From positions 109,305 through 173,304 of the forward strand of contig JAEPRB010000067.1 of the NCBI GenBank assembly GCA_016758965.1: 64,000 bases of DNA, written 5' to 3'. The translations under genes were made by a program, and so were the position numbers. Source of the DNA: Circinella minor (Eukaryota; Mucoromycota; Mucoromycetes; Mucorales; Lichtheimiaceae). Of the stretch, positions 1-11,799 are shown piece by piece (positions within the stretch are counted from its first letter, which is position 1; each line of letters starts with the position of its first letter). The notes beneath the pieces were generated by a model that was not told the DNA's origin, ran no database searches, and was given only the letters and a program-made list of their open reading frames with translations.

Positions 1-3000
1 AAAAAAAAGAGAAAAAAATTATGTGAATTTACATGACATAAAAAAATGTTGTCACGTGAAAAAAATAGTGTACTTTTATTTCCCACAAGTTACGTGAGTA
101 GCACATACAATTGTCTCTTTCAAGTTCAGCTTTTTAGATACACCTTTAACAATCTGTGCATTCCTCCCTGCGCGGGGGAAGATATTTCTTAGTTTACCGC
201 AAATTTTTACGCTCACGGTCTATTTCTAAGATTGTACCGCAGAAATATTAACGATTTGCGTTGTGAAAGCTATTCTGGAGAATGCATCCCAAGTTCTTTT
301 TATTTTTTGGAACGCTAAATTGAATTATTCTTATAATTTTCCCACCTCTGTAAAAACTGAAAAGAAAAACGAAAAAGAGATATTGGCATGTTTTGGTGTG
401 CTTGGGTTCAATGGCTGACTTTTAAATCAGCGTACTGTATAATTTGTTCAGGTAAATGTTTTATCCGTTCACCTGTAAAGTTCCTCATATGTTTTTACAG
501 CCCGTTTATACCACTTTCGATTTGACTTGATGGATTCAACCGAGGGTGTGGTAGTTGAATAACAATCAGTTATCACACTATTATCACTATTGGAAAGAAG
601 GTTGATAACTTTTTTGCCCAAAGATAGAATAATACTCATATATAGTGTTATTATACTTTATTCGGTCAAGCATGTCAGTAATAGACAAGGTATTGCGTAT
701 AAAGAACACTAAATGTATCTTATAAATGTCAATTTTTTTAACTCTAGGAGGTAAACATAATCTTGCTTCTATTAATAAACAGTTATTATTGAATGATTTG
801 ATTAAGGCGACAGTAAGTATCCCAGGGATTGAAATTGAATATATGAAGAAATAAAGAGAAAATCCTCTTCATCTTACTTGCAAGTTTTTTAAACATGTTT
901 TCTGATAAGACATGCTCTCATTTATACATATATTTAAATACTACCCCCTTTGTTTTTACTACTTAACAAAAAAAAAGTTCTAAATCACTGCTACTAAGGT
1001 GCCAGCCTCAAACAACGTTGCAACGAATGTATTTATAGACAGTTCCATATGCTCCGCCGTGGGCGAACCATCGAAGTATTTAACCCTCTACAAATTTTAT
1101 CATGCATTTTAGTCAAGATTAGACAGGGCCCAGGACATTTACTAAACTGAGTTAATGCCATGATCAGATGCAATTAAATAGAGATTTTGGAACTTTAAGA
1201 AAACTTCTTTATAAAATCGAAAAAGAAGGATAATGTTTTTGTCCAGTTGCTATTTTGATAACCGCTATTTACTCGGATATGGAAATGAACGTCATGTCAA
1301 TTAAGGATTAGCCGTTAAGATCAGAAAAGCAAAAATAATAATAATGAACACCAAACAGCTCAATGTTTATCCGTGAAGAACCCCATTTTTACCGAATGTT
1401 TACGGTGTGTGCATAGGATAAATGTTATCAAGACACTGAAATTTTTGCGCGTTAGTTGTTGACTGGTAATACGTTAAGATGGAAAAATGACCCGATGGGG
1501 TATAGCTCACGGTGTAGGTGCTGTTAAAATACAGATATTAAAAATACATATGTTTCGGATAATATGGTGTACTTCAGAGTTTTAGTTGGACATATTCGTT
1601 TGCTACAAGTGTTAGCATCATTAACTTTTATCATTTTGTCATTTGTTGCTAAAAAAACGTGGTGGTAAGTGCCAAAAACAACAGATGCAAAGAATGAATG
1701 TTATATGAATGTCAGTGCTCGGAACATAATCTTGTTGATATTGTCAAAGGGGTCGCTTTCAATTATTTTTACTTTCTCTTTTTTGCGTGATCGCGAGTTG
1801 AGCACTTTTGAAACATATTTTTTTTGTAGCTATAATCTCCTTACTTCAATCATAGAGGATAAATATAATAAAAGAAAAACTTACCTGAGCCCCAAAATAG
1901 AGAAAACGTGAGTCTACTTCCCTTGTTTAGTACCATTAACAGTTTCACGCGGTATCCAAGAAGTCAATTTATTGTAGTAACGTTCATCTGTTGTATTTAT
2001 TGCTTTCTGACATTTATATAACGACTTTTTTCGTTCTTCTTTTTTCCTTTCTGATATTCTTCAATGTCTCACCGAACGTGCTTGTATACTTGTGATTTCT
2101 AAGTCATTAAATAGCAAGATGGAAAAATTTGGTAATAGATAAATTTGACGTAGAGGAAGAGAAGTTGTTGTCATTGGTACTAATAAACTAGCACGCTCAT
2201 CCTCCCTCGTATGTTGTAGATTGTGTTCTAGTATTAACATGGTGATGATGTTATCTCTCATGTAGCGCTTACAAAACGACTTTTTTTTTTTTGGCAAAGT
2301 TTGAGTTGTGTGTGCGGGCTACTGGCTAGTGGTTCCCATAGTATCAGCATCCATTTGAGTTTTTTCATACTCACGTCCAATACCCATGACAGACAACGGG
2401 TATGGTAGCTTATAATAATAAATCGTATCAATATATTTCAATGTACTTGACCTGTTATATAAGTGGTAGCGACGATTTCCAAACCAATTACTGAAATAAA
2501 ATTACCAGTACATATCAATGACTATACATATTGAATTATTTTAATGTTGACTTATCCTAAATGTCAATTATAACAGACCCGCGGTAATAAAGAATTTACT
2601 TTCCGGAATTAATGAGCCCAAATAAAAAATCAATTCTCACAGCAAATGTTTTTTTTCTCTGGTAGTATCTGAATATCCAGCTCTTATTGACTCGATACAC
2701 CATTATTTATTATGCACACATTAACTGGCTACAAAAGATTCATATTTCCATCAAAAAAATTAAATTTAGTTCCTGAACTATGCCTGATATAAAGACCCTT
2801 TATGTAATATTGACTTAAACAACGATGGCAACATTGTAAAACATCCAATACGTACTTTTAACTGTGCTCCTGAACTACTCTGTAATAAACTTCACTCATT
2901 GACAAAAAACTAATAATAACGTATATGTTTTCAAATACCATACGTAAAACAGGACTGGTGGTCATTCTGGGGGAAAATCCACAACTAATGGCGCAGAGAT

Positions 3001-4294
3001 TGTTGCTGAAATACCTGAAGGAGCATTAAATTATAGAACATCCCAATTAAAATTACTTACAACGAGTTCTATAGCAACAGATCTTCTTTATTAACAAGAG
3101 CAACTCATTATGTTCTTCACTACAGTTACAAATACACAATTTAATTTCACGTGTTGGTTGTAGTTAATTCTCAAGTTTTCTCAACAGTTAAACTTCATCA
3201 TGAGTACGATTCCATGATAAAATCAATGGATTACGTACGTAGGTATCTATGTGGAATAATTGAGTGAGAGCACGAATAAAACTTTGGTTAAAGATTATCA
3301 ACAGCCAGCGGGAGCTATAATTGCTTTGAATTCACTATTAGCAATTAACTTTGTTTGCTTAAATTATTAATTTTAAAACGTAAAGCACCTGGATCCCATG
3401 TATATATAAAAGTCTTCTATTTAATTGAGTTTGATTTATCATACATATATAGAGCATTATAATAGACTTAACAACGAACAAAAATAAGTTTAGCTGTATT
3501 TAATATTCAAATTTTATCATCTTCTAAACCTATTATAGTGATTTTATTGAGGAGTTTGTGTAAGAACAAGGAAATAAGTTTGTATAAATTTGTATTATTC
3601 CTCTTATGTAGAGTTTGAATGCAAAAAAACTGCATAGCAAAATAAGTGGCACGTCCAATTTTGAAGAAGAAAATGAATATGTAATATAAATAACAATACA
3701 TACATGTAATTTCTCAAAGTTTTAATATTTTGAATTAAGCAGCATTCATTATCAATGGGAGAAAAAAAGAAGCATGGTATTGATCAATGTAAATCTGCAT
3801 ATAAACAATGATATTTTTCTTGTTTGAATTAATAGCCACTTCAGCTTGACTTCTACGTTATTTTTCTTGTATTTTTCTATCAATCTTAGAATACACATAC
3901 AATATTCTGTGTATATAAATATAAAACACATAGGGAATACAAGCACGACCGCACCATATACTTTGGTGCATGTGGCGTCATCAAAATATAGAATAGTAAT
4001 AATAATATTTGTATATATTTTAGACTTTTCAATATAGCTTTCAGTGATATATTAGAATAAAGCAATTTCAGTAGTAGATGATAAAAGCTACCGAATTACT
4101 CGCTGCGAGGAGACCCTGCTACTTTTATAGCTTTTATATCAGCTTCTTGGAACTATGTGCAATAAAGACATCAGTTCATCTTTATTTAAATTTAGCAACC
4201 ACATAGGCTTCACTTTCAAATTTGATTGGCTGACATCAAAAAGTCCTTCTTTCCTCAGCTTGGAGCCGTGCACGCATACAACAAAAACGAAACC
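1..4294. other. Gene-free AT-rich region
   Basis: No reading frame here has family resemblance, coherent splice structure or coding-like composition. The open frames present are short (under about 85 codons) and low-complexity. I found no tRNA or rRNA signature and no clear terminal repeats. It could hold decayed transposon sequence or an unrecognised small gene. Confidence 0.5.
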
Positions 4295-5142
4295 ATGTTG
4301 AAATTTAAAAAGCACGATAACAAAGGTAATAAAAAATGGAAGAACTAATTTAAACAATTTTATGGATGATTAAATATATATATGTATATTTTAAAAAATT
4401 GTAGACAAAGAATCAAGTACATCTATAAAGCGTCATGAAGACGATCAAGACGATAGTCGGCGATCTCGACGCCAACGTTCACGATCGCGCTCACCCGATA
4501 GACGAGAGCATCGTCATCGCCGTGATAGATCACCTCGAGACAGATCACCCCGACGTCATCGAGATAGATCACCACGTCGACGTGATAAATCCCCTCGTCG
4601 AAGAAGTTCACGATCGCCTGAACGCCGTAATAGACGACGTAGCAGATCTCCTAAAGCACCAAAAACGCCTAAAGTAGAAAAGGTATTTATAATATCCACA
4701 AAAAGAAAAGATTAAAAAGCTTTTAGAATAATGGTAAACTCAACTATTTGTTAATTGTATTTTTCTATGTACATTACAGCCAAAAAAAATAACACCACAA
4801 TATAACTTGGTTGAAATTGAAGTCAATGATCGTTTAGGTAAAAAAGTGCGCGTCAAATGTAGTCCCCAAGATACGATTGGCGATTTCAAAAAGCTTGTCG
4901 CAGCACAGATTGGCACGGATCCTAAAAAGATTGTTCTTAAGAAATGGTATAAAGAGTTCAAGGATCATATAACTCTGGATGATTGTAAGTTGGAGAAATT
5001 TACAACTTTTCTTTCCGGAAAGGGGATGGATAGATGTTATGACTTTTGGTACAATGAGACTAATGGATGTGTTTGTTTTTGTTTAAAAAAAAAACTAGAT
5101 GAATTACATAATGGAATGAATGTGGAATTATATTATCGTTAA
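4295..5142 (+). CDS. HUB1: Hub1/UBL5 ubiquitin-like protein with N-terminal RS-rich extension
   Basis: Four exons: 4295-4325, 4405-4682, 4780-4984, 5099-5142, giving 185 residues. All junctions are GT-AG and keep phase. The last about 74 residues (112-185) match Hub1/UBL5: a [13 protein letters not shown] start, an [13 protein letters not shown] centre and the NVELYYR end with the family's double tyrosine and no diglycine tail. Hub1 binds HIND elements of the spliceosomal proteins Snu66/Prp38 and affects splice-site choice in the nucleus (family knowledge). Hub1 is normally about 73 residues; here residues about 24-95 are an added Arg/Ser region with repeated RSP and RDRSPR-type units, as in SR splicing factors. 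The start is the first ATG of the 10-codon exon 1, in context CGAAACCATG. The Hub1 call is firm; exon 1 is less certain because it is short. Confidence 0.88.
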
Positions 5143-8100
5143 ACAGTAGTTGTAATTGGATCCTTTATTTTGTGAAATACATGATACACCTTTCATCTAT
5201 CATATTCAGTTATTTTTATTTATTTACATATATACATATTTATGTTTTGCTATATACCTGGGTGAAATATAGTACACGCAGAAGGGATAAAATCAACCAA
5301 TCTCTTATCATCCAGATATAACATTGCTGTGAAATGATATTTAAGCCATTTTAAACTAGTGATTGTAATGTATAAAATTTAAAACAGTGCCAATTATTAA
5401 TTATTCATTGACTACTTTTTGTGAGATGCGAGATGGCATATTTAAGAAAACGTTGATCTTTTTTGTTATCTTATTGGGTAAATGTAAATTGTTTAGAAAG
5501 GCGATTTTTGCTGTGCATCATCATAAACACATTGTTCTTTTTTAAAGCGGGAAACTATGAATATCATATATTCACATACGTATTACATAATAAGGCGATT
5601 ATTATCAAGAAAAACAAAAAGATACCATTATATTACTAAGCTAATATTTAACATACATTTCTTTTTTGTATTATTTTTTTAATCACCTTTCAAAACAAGT
5701 ATACTTTAAGAGAGATGAAAACTTGTAAAGATATACTGTACATTGATATGTCACATGAAAGTAGTATTGTCACTATATATAGATAACAAGTAATAAGACC
5801 CTTTGTGATTTTTTGGACTCCTGTACTATCTTTACATAATTCTAAATGATTTTAAAATTGCGATGACTTTTTCCTTGTAATCATCGACAATCGTTGCTAT
5901 GGTGAAGTTATTTTTTCTTAGTAAAAAAACATACAAACAGATAACTGAACCTGATATGTAACATAGTTTATTCAAGGTAAATATCAACCTATGGTTACTT
6001 TTACTAAAGCACTTTAGCCAAGTTTGGTACAGCATTATCTAGTATGATGCGATCGCTGGCTTGAAGTCTTCTATACGATAGAGTTCCAACAAAACTCAAG
6101 CCCGGACAATAATTTTTCGTTCAAAACCATTATTTTACAGATCATTTTACCACTGTGCTGGGAAAGATCGCTTTTGTTGGGTAAGTTTATTTGTTGTTCC
6201 AAGTCACTAATTGATGGACAAATAAGAGCAAAGTAATACTTGAAAGCCGATATCATAATCAAGAGCATGTCCAAAAGAAAGGAAAAAATTAGTCATGTGC
6301 TTAGAAAAAAAATCATACTTTCCCTTTTCGAAGGAGTAGTTAGTAAGGGTCTTCCTTGATTTCAGCCGATACGTAAGCGATCGACGAATAAGTAGCGTGA
6401 TAATTTTCCTTTTATAGTGTTATTGATGACCAATAATTAACGACATTTTGAATACAAGACATATGATAATATGATATACTTCTTCCAATCCTTTCTACTT
6501 TCCGACTCCTTTTTAAGGCATATCCGAACCAATATAACCAGGCCAGCAAAACACTCTTTATAGGACAATGAAAAAATCATCGTCGGTCATACATTTCTCA
6601 AAAAAAAAAGCATACCTAATATCTATTTATTATTACAAAATATTAGATAACAATTAGAAAGTAAATATTACTGGCCGATGTATTACTAAAAGATTTGCAC
6701 TGCGCACAAATTCTTCAATGTTCAATATCAGAGAAAATTATGGGCTGTATTATATTCCCCCAGTTTTTTTTTTCTATGGTCCGCCGATATTATTGTGTAC
6801 ATGTTTTTTTTCTGTGATTTTGGCAGTCGAATAATTTCTATTTTACGTAACAGAATTTATAATACGAACATACCTAAAATTTGCCTAGAGTTCGAGGAAA
6901 ACTTGGATGCTACGTTATAGGCTGTAGAAGAATGGGTTAAAAATATCTCCTGTTTAGAATATAACTTCCCTTCGGCTATACCTATTAAAGAATTTAAAAT
7001 GACACCATCAAAATAAAAAAATATTTGTGGTGCAGCAAATGTTGGTGTTTTCGTTCGTATAGAATAAATGCTACGACATATTGATTACACAACAAACGCT
7101 AAAATAAATAAAGTTAAGCTCAGTTCCTGTAAAGTAAGAGAAACAAGAGTATATTTTGTATAACACCGAAGACGCGTTTTTAGTGGATAAACCATAAAAC
7201 CATCCATTTATTATGCATGTAAAAAAAAAGCCCAAATAAACTGTAGAGTTATAACCAATTATAAAATTATTATGTTCACAAAAACTAAAAATGGCAAAAA
7301 AGTTATTATTGGGGTAAAAGTTAAGTTTATTATATTATTGAAAAAAGAGTAGACAAAAAGTAAATCTACAGCAAGGGGGAAACAATTATTATGCCAGAAT
7401 AGAACAATAAGATCAACTTTTTGACACGTTGGAAAAAAGAGAAGAGGAAAATAAACTATTACAAAAGAAGGAATTAAAGACGGTTCTATTTAATGACCAA
7501 AGGTGACGAATCTGTAACCTGCATGTCCCGAAAAGACAATTATAGTGTAATGGAGGTAAATACAAAAGCTACTTGCATGCTACTAAAAACAAAACAAGGT
7601 TTTACAGGAAGAACAAGTTTTTAGTACATATTTTGTTAGCATTTTTTCTTTGCTTCCGAAATACCAGTGATCTGGGTCATAAAGACGTGTATAGAGTTTG
7701 TGCCGGATACTCAAAACTGGTCCCTTTTTTGTGTATATGTTTATGACATACATACGGTGGCCCTGGACCACTCATTCTTTCTTTCCGTTACAGTTATTTA
7801 TACGCTCCGTTATAAAAAAAGAATTTTAAAGATGATAAAAAGAAAAGGAAGTTGACTCAGCAACCTCGCGTGGTCAGATTAACTTTGGATTAACATGATT
7901 TGTTTCATCCCCAAATGAATAATTATATTACATTTGTTTCAGAAGGAGGAATTAGTAAAGCTTCTTTTTGTGATATGTCATAATACAATAATAAAAACTA
8001 TAAAAATAAAAAAAAAGCCAATTTAGTTTCGGAACGCATTGCTCATTCTAATGATACCGTTCAACATGTGCCGTATTATATTGTTGGCCCCGGCTAATCT

Positions 8101-8822
8101 GCTTATAAAAAAAAGGAAGAAATATGCCAGGGATCGCATGACAATTGCTTAGGTTCGCATGTTTTAATCCTAAAATAGAAGGTAGTGCACCGATCGTGTC
8201 TGTGCTTTGTGGAGCTTTATCGTCGTGTTTGTCACACTTTAAAAAAAAGGTTGTTGGATAATTATAATAACATAGAAGAAAATCTATTATACTATACTCT
8301 TACTATATAATATACAGAAATGGTTCCATACACATAATTAAAGTTATTAGCTTATATATATTCTAATTCAACTGATTAATCCACTGACTTATAATATATA
8401 ATGTTATTGAATTTAATCTTTTTTATATTTGAGATTCAAACGCTAAAAAAAAGTTCTTTTGCAATGGGATTCAAATTTTTCCGCTGCCTTTTTTTATAAT
8501 AGCGGGTAAACCAGTAGGTTACTTAATGGAAGGGAGAATAATAGACAAAGTAAGTAATAAACATGAAAATACTTATAACGGTTTGATTTGATTGGCGGAA
8601 AAAATCATCTGATGTGAGTCTTGACCACGCCACCTACAAAACAAAAAACACGCTTCCATATTTCGTCCCCCCAAACAAATTCCCCCTCCGCATTCATCCA
8701 TTTATTTACCCCCAATTTTTCAAGTCAGTGCCAATAGACTCTCCGATCAACAAAAACTTGGCAATCCTTTATATGGGCCCATTATCCTCGCAGCCGAACA
8801 ATAAACCTTTTTTACATTTATC
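5143..8822. other. Gene-free AT-rich region
   Basis: A 3.7-kb spacer between two plus-strand genes. Only short low-complexity frames and A/T homopolymers are visible. A TATA-like stretch (CTTTATATGG, about 8767-8776) lies about 50 bases before the next start codon and may belong to that gene's promoter. Confidence 0.5.
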
Positions 8823-11799
8823 ATGGTTTCAACTGCGAGCCTACTTCAAGATGTCCTCTCGGACCCCAGGTTATTACGTTCCTTTGAATCCTTTTTACGT
8901 CGTATTTCCGCTCATGAAAATTTATTATTTATTGAAGCAATGTCACAACTTCGATATGAGAATGACTCTTCTAATCGAGAAATAGCGCTTAACAGGTACA
9001 TATATCACAATAGCAGTACACACACCTTTAACAATAATCTCGAAAGCGACAAAAAACTTTATACGAATTATCTCAGCATTTATATACTGAAACATTTTTT
9101 CATCTACTTAGAATTTATAAAACCTTTTTGACAGAAGGTGCAGGACTTGAACTCAAAAATATTACAACAAAAGAGCAAGTAAAACGAGATATGGAAGCTT
9201 TACAATGGGCTATCCTTCGACGCGAAGATGTTATAGAAGTTTTACAAGACACTGAACGTCAAGTTCTTGCCGCTTTGGTAAGAAGAAGAAAAAAAAACTT
9301 TTTGTTTAAAACTGAAACATTTGATGGCTAATTATAACTATTATCTTCTAATTTTTATTTAATCATTGTTATTTTATAACAAAAGACAAATAAATTAGAT
9401 GATTTTATTCGGGCAAAAAAAATCCACATCGAGTAAGTATACGAATATCTTGTATTCACTTTTTAAGCAAGAATAATAAAAATCTGATGTCCTTACTCAT
9501 GGTTTATTGTAATAAATAATAGTGCTTTTGATCATCGCCCAGTGAAGAATCAGATACGAGTTGTTATTGTCGGAGGTGGATTTGCTGTAGGTTCATTTTT
9601 TTTTTTTATCGTGGCCCCTTTTTTTCCTCCAATTTTGACACCATCGCTTTACAACTTTTTCTAAACTATGATCCGTTTTTTTTTGTATAGGGATTTACTG
9701 TAGCATCAATCTTAGATCCAATGCCATTGTTTCATGTTACAGTTATTGATACTAAAGGTAACATTCCCATCCAAATATATTTAATTTTTTATGTTTCATT
9801 TTACAGGATCAATTAATAGCTTACTGCTTCTTTTTCCCTATGCACAGATTCGTTTGAATATACCCCTGGCATTGTTAGACGTATTGTAAATCCCGAAGAG
9901 ACCAGTTCGATGCGTGTACGACACGACGCCTATGTTCGGAATGGCAAAGTCATTATTGGTTACGCCAGAGACATTGACCACGATGCAACCTCTATCAAGG
10001 TTAACGGTGAAACGGTACGGGCGCCCTTAATTCTATTTATTTTTTTATTTTTGTATTTTTGATCAACATCATAGCAACAAACCACGTCATTGTATTTTCT
10101 ATCATTTTTCTCAGGTCACTTATTTTTTATTTATATATTTATTATTTGTATAGATCAATTTCGATTATTTAGTGATTGCCACTGGTAGTTCTTATGCATC
10201 ACAACTTAAATCCTATGATGTTTCAGTACTTTATCGAGCCACTGGTCTAGAAGAAGTTAATTCTGAATTACTAAATGCAAAACGTGTACTTATTGTCGGT
10301 ATGTCAAATTTTTTGCTTGTTTAATATAGGTCTTAATTGTATAGATATAATATATATAAATGAATAAAGAAATATTGACACTAATTTAATATCATTATAT
10401 TTTTTATTTTTACCCTCCGTAATTTCTATAGGAGGCGGCCTTGTAGGTTGTGAATTAGCATCGGAAATTGCGTTACGTACATTTCCTGGTCCATACCCCA
10501 GAAAGCATGTGACTCTGGTAGAATCCCATTCTATGGTTATTAGTCGGAGTGATACTCAGCAACGAGAAAAAGCCATGGAATACTTGAATGAACTTGGTAT
10601 TGAAGTTGTGTGTAACGAACGCATTATCGGTCTAGACGGAAGCGAAAATGGGGGTATCTATTTGGGCGCTAGCGGTCGTGTCTATAGCGGTTATGATAAA
10701 GTTTTCATGGCAACTGGTACACGTCCGAATAATCAATTGTTACTCAGCAGTACAACCCTTGACGTTTGTCTTGATAGTTGGGGCCGAATTCGTGTCAAAC
10801 CAACACTCCAAATTGATCATTGGAAGCATAACCATATATTTGCTGGTGGTGATGTAACTAATATTATTGAAGAAAAGACAGGTTATGCTGCAACGTTGGC
10901 AGGCGTATGTATTGCACGTAACATTTGTCGACTTGTCAAGGGTAAAGAGCCATTACGCCAAGGTACAAAAGGCACCATGCCAGCTCCAGATAAGCCTCTT
11001 CACGGTATCAGTGCACAAGGAGGTATCGGTAAACGTAAGTAATATTGCTTATTAACACTTACTTTTTCTGATGGCGTATATAATACTCACATGTCTGTTA
11101 TACTTGAATCAATCATTTACTAATATTATCTTATTTTTTACAGAAAAACTTGGTATGTTAAAAAAACGATTCGCATTTCTTAATCCATCATGGGCAGCAC
11201 TTAAATATTTTGACGAAAACCAGTTTTTAAAAATGGTTCAAGGAGAAAGTGCTTCAAATTCTGCACTAGGACGCATGCCTCGTCGACTTACATTACCATC
11301 TAATTACGCTTCATCGCTTGTTTCTCAAACATCTTCAATGTCCTTAAACAGTAATTATCGTCAACCATCTATCTCTTCAACAAGATCTGATCGACCTCGT
11401 CGTCCACCACCTGCACCAAAACAGAGCCGCTCATATGCTACCCATCGTCCTACAACAAACACCAAACCTGAAAAACGTGATTATCACACATGGGGTTCAC
11501 CTGCCGGAAGAAATACTTCTTCATTTATCAGCACAACAAGTAGTAGCGGCAGCAGCGAATCTTCAGCAGCCTCTCTCAATAACTTTTTACACAATCATTT
11601 TACTTATGGTGCTCCTCCTGATTTACCGTCTCAACCTGATATTGACGAAAATTTTGATGATGTTGAAATTATTAGTACAAAAAGCGCGCCCAGTGATAAC
11701 ACCAACGACAGGTATCGTCGCTCAAGTCTACCGTCCGTTACATCTATGCAATGGGAGCCACCATCTACTCCTACTTCCAAACGTTCAGTAAGAACTTAA
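8823..11799 (+). CDS. RGS domain fused to AIF/FSP1-like FAD/NAD(P)H oxidoreductase
   Basis: Nine exons: 8823-8995, 9112-9277, 9386-9432, 9523-9586, 9691-9757, 9848-10014, 10154-10298, 10432-11034, 11144-11799; 695 residues with every junction in phase. Residues 1 to about 113 look like an RGS domain, the fold that speeds GTP hydrolysis by G-alpha subunits: SFESFLRRISAHENLLF is the hallmark helix pair, followed by IYKTFL and an acidic helical end. After a about 27-residue linker comes a two-dinucleotide-fold oxidoreductase of the AIF/AMID/FSP1 type: FAD-binding VVIVGGGFAGF (142-152), NAD-binding VLIVGGGLVGCELA (about 273-285), an ATG motif near the substrate side, and FAGGDV near residue 415. 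The last about 185 residues are Ser/Pro/Arg-rich and probably disordered. No signal peptide or membrane segment is evident. The fusion is read directly; a redox role tied to G-protein signalling is inference. Confidence 0.85.

Noticed and set aside
1669..1911. 80-codon plus-strand frame
   Set aside because: No recognisable family; starts at a non-ATG codon and fits chance in AT-rich sequence.
8614..8985. Open frame of 123 codons overlapping the start of the RGS exon
   Set aside because: It is a different frame from the RGS text, has no family resemblance and reads through the first exon of the real gene.
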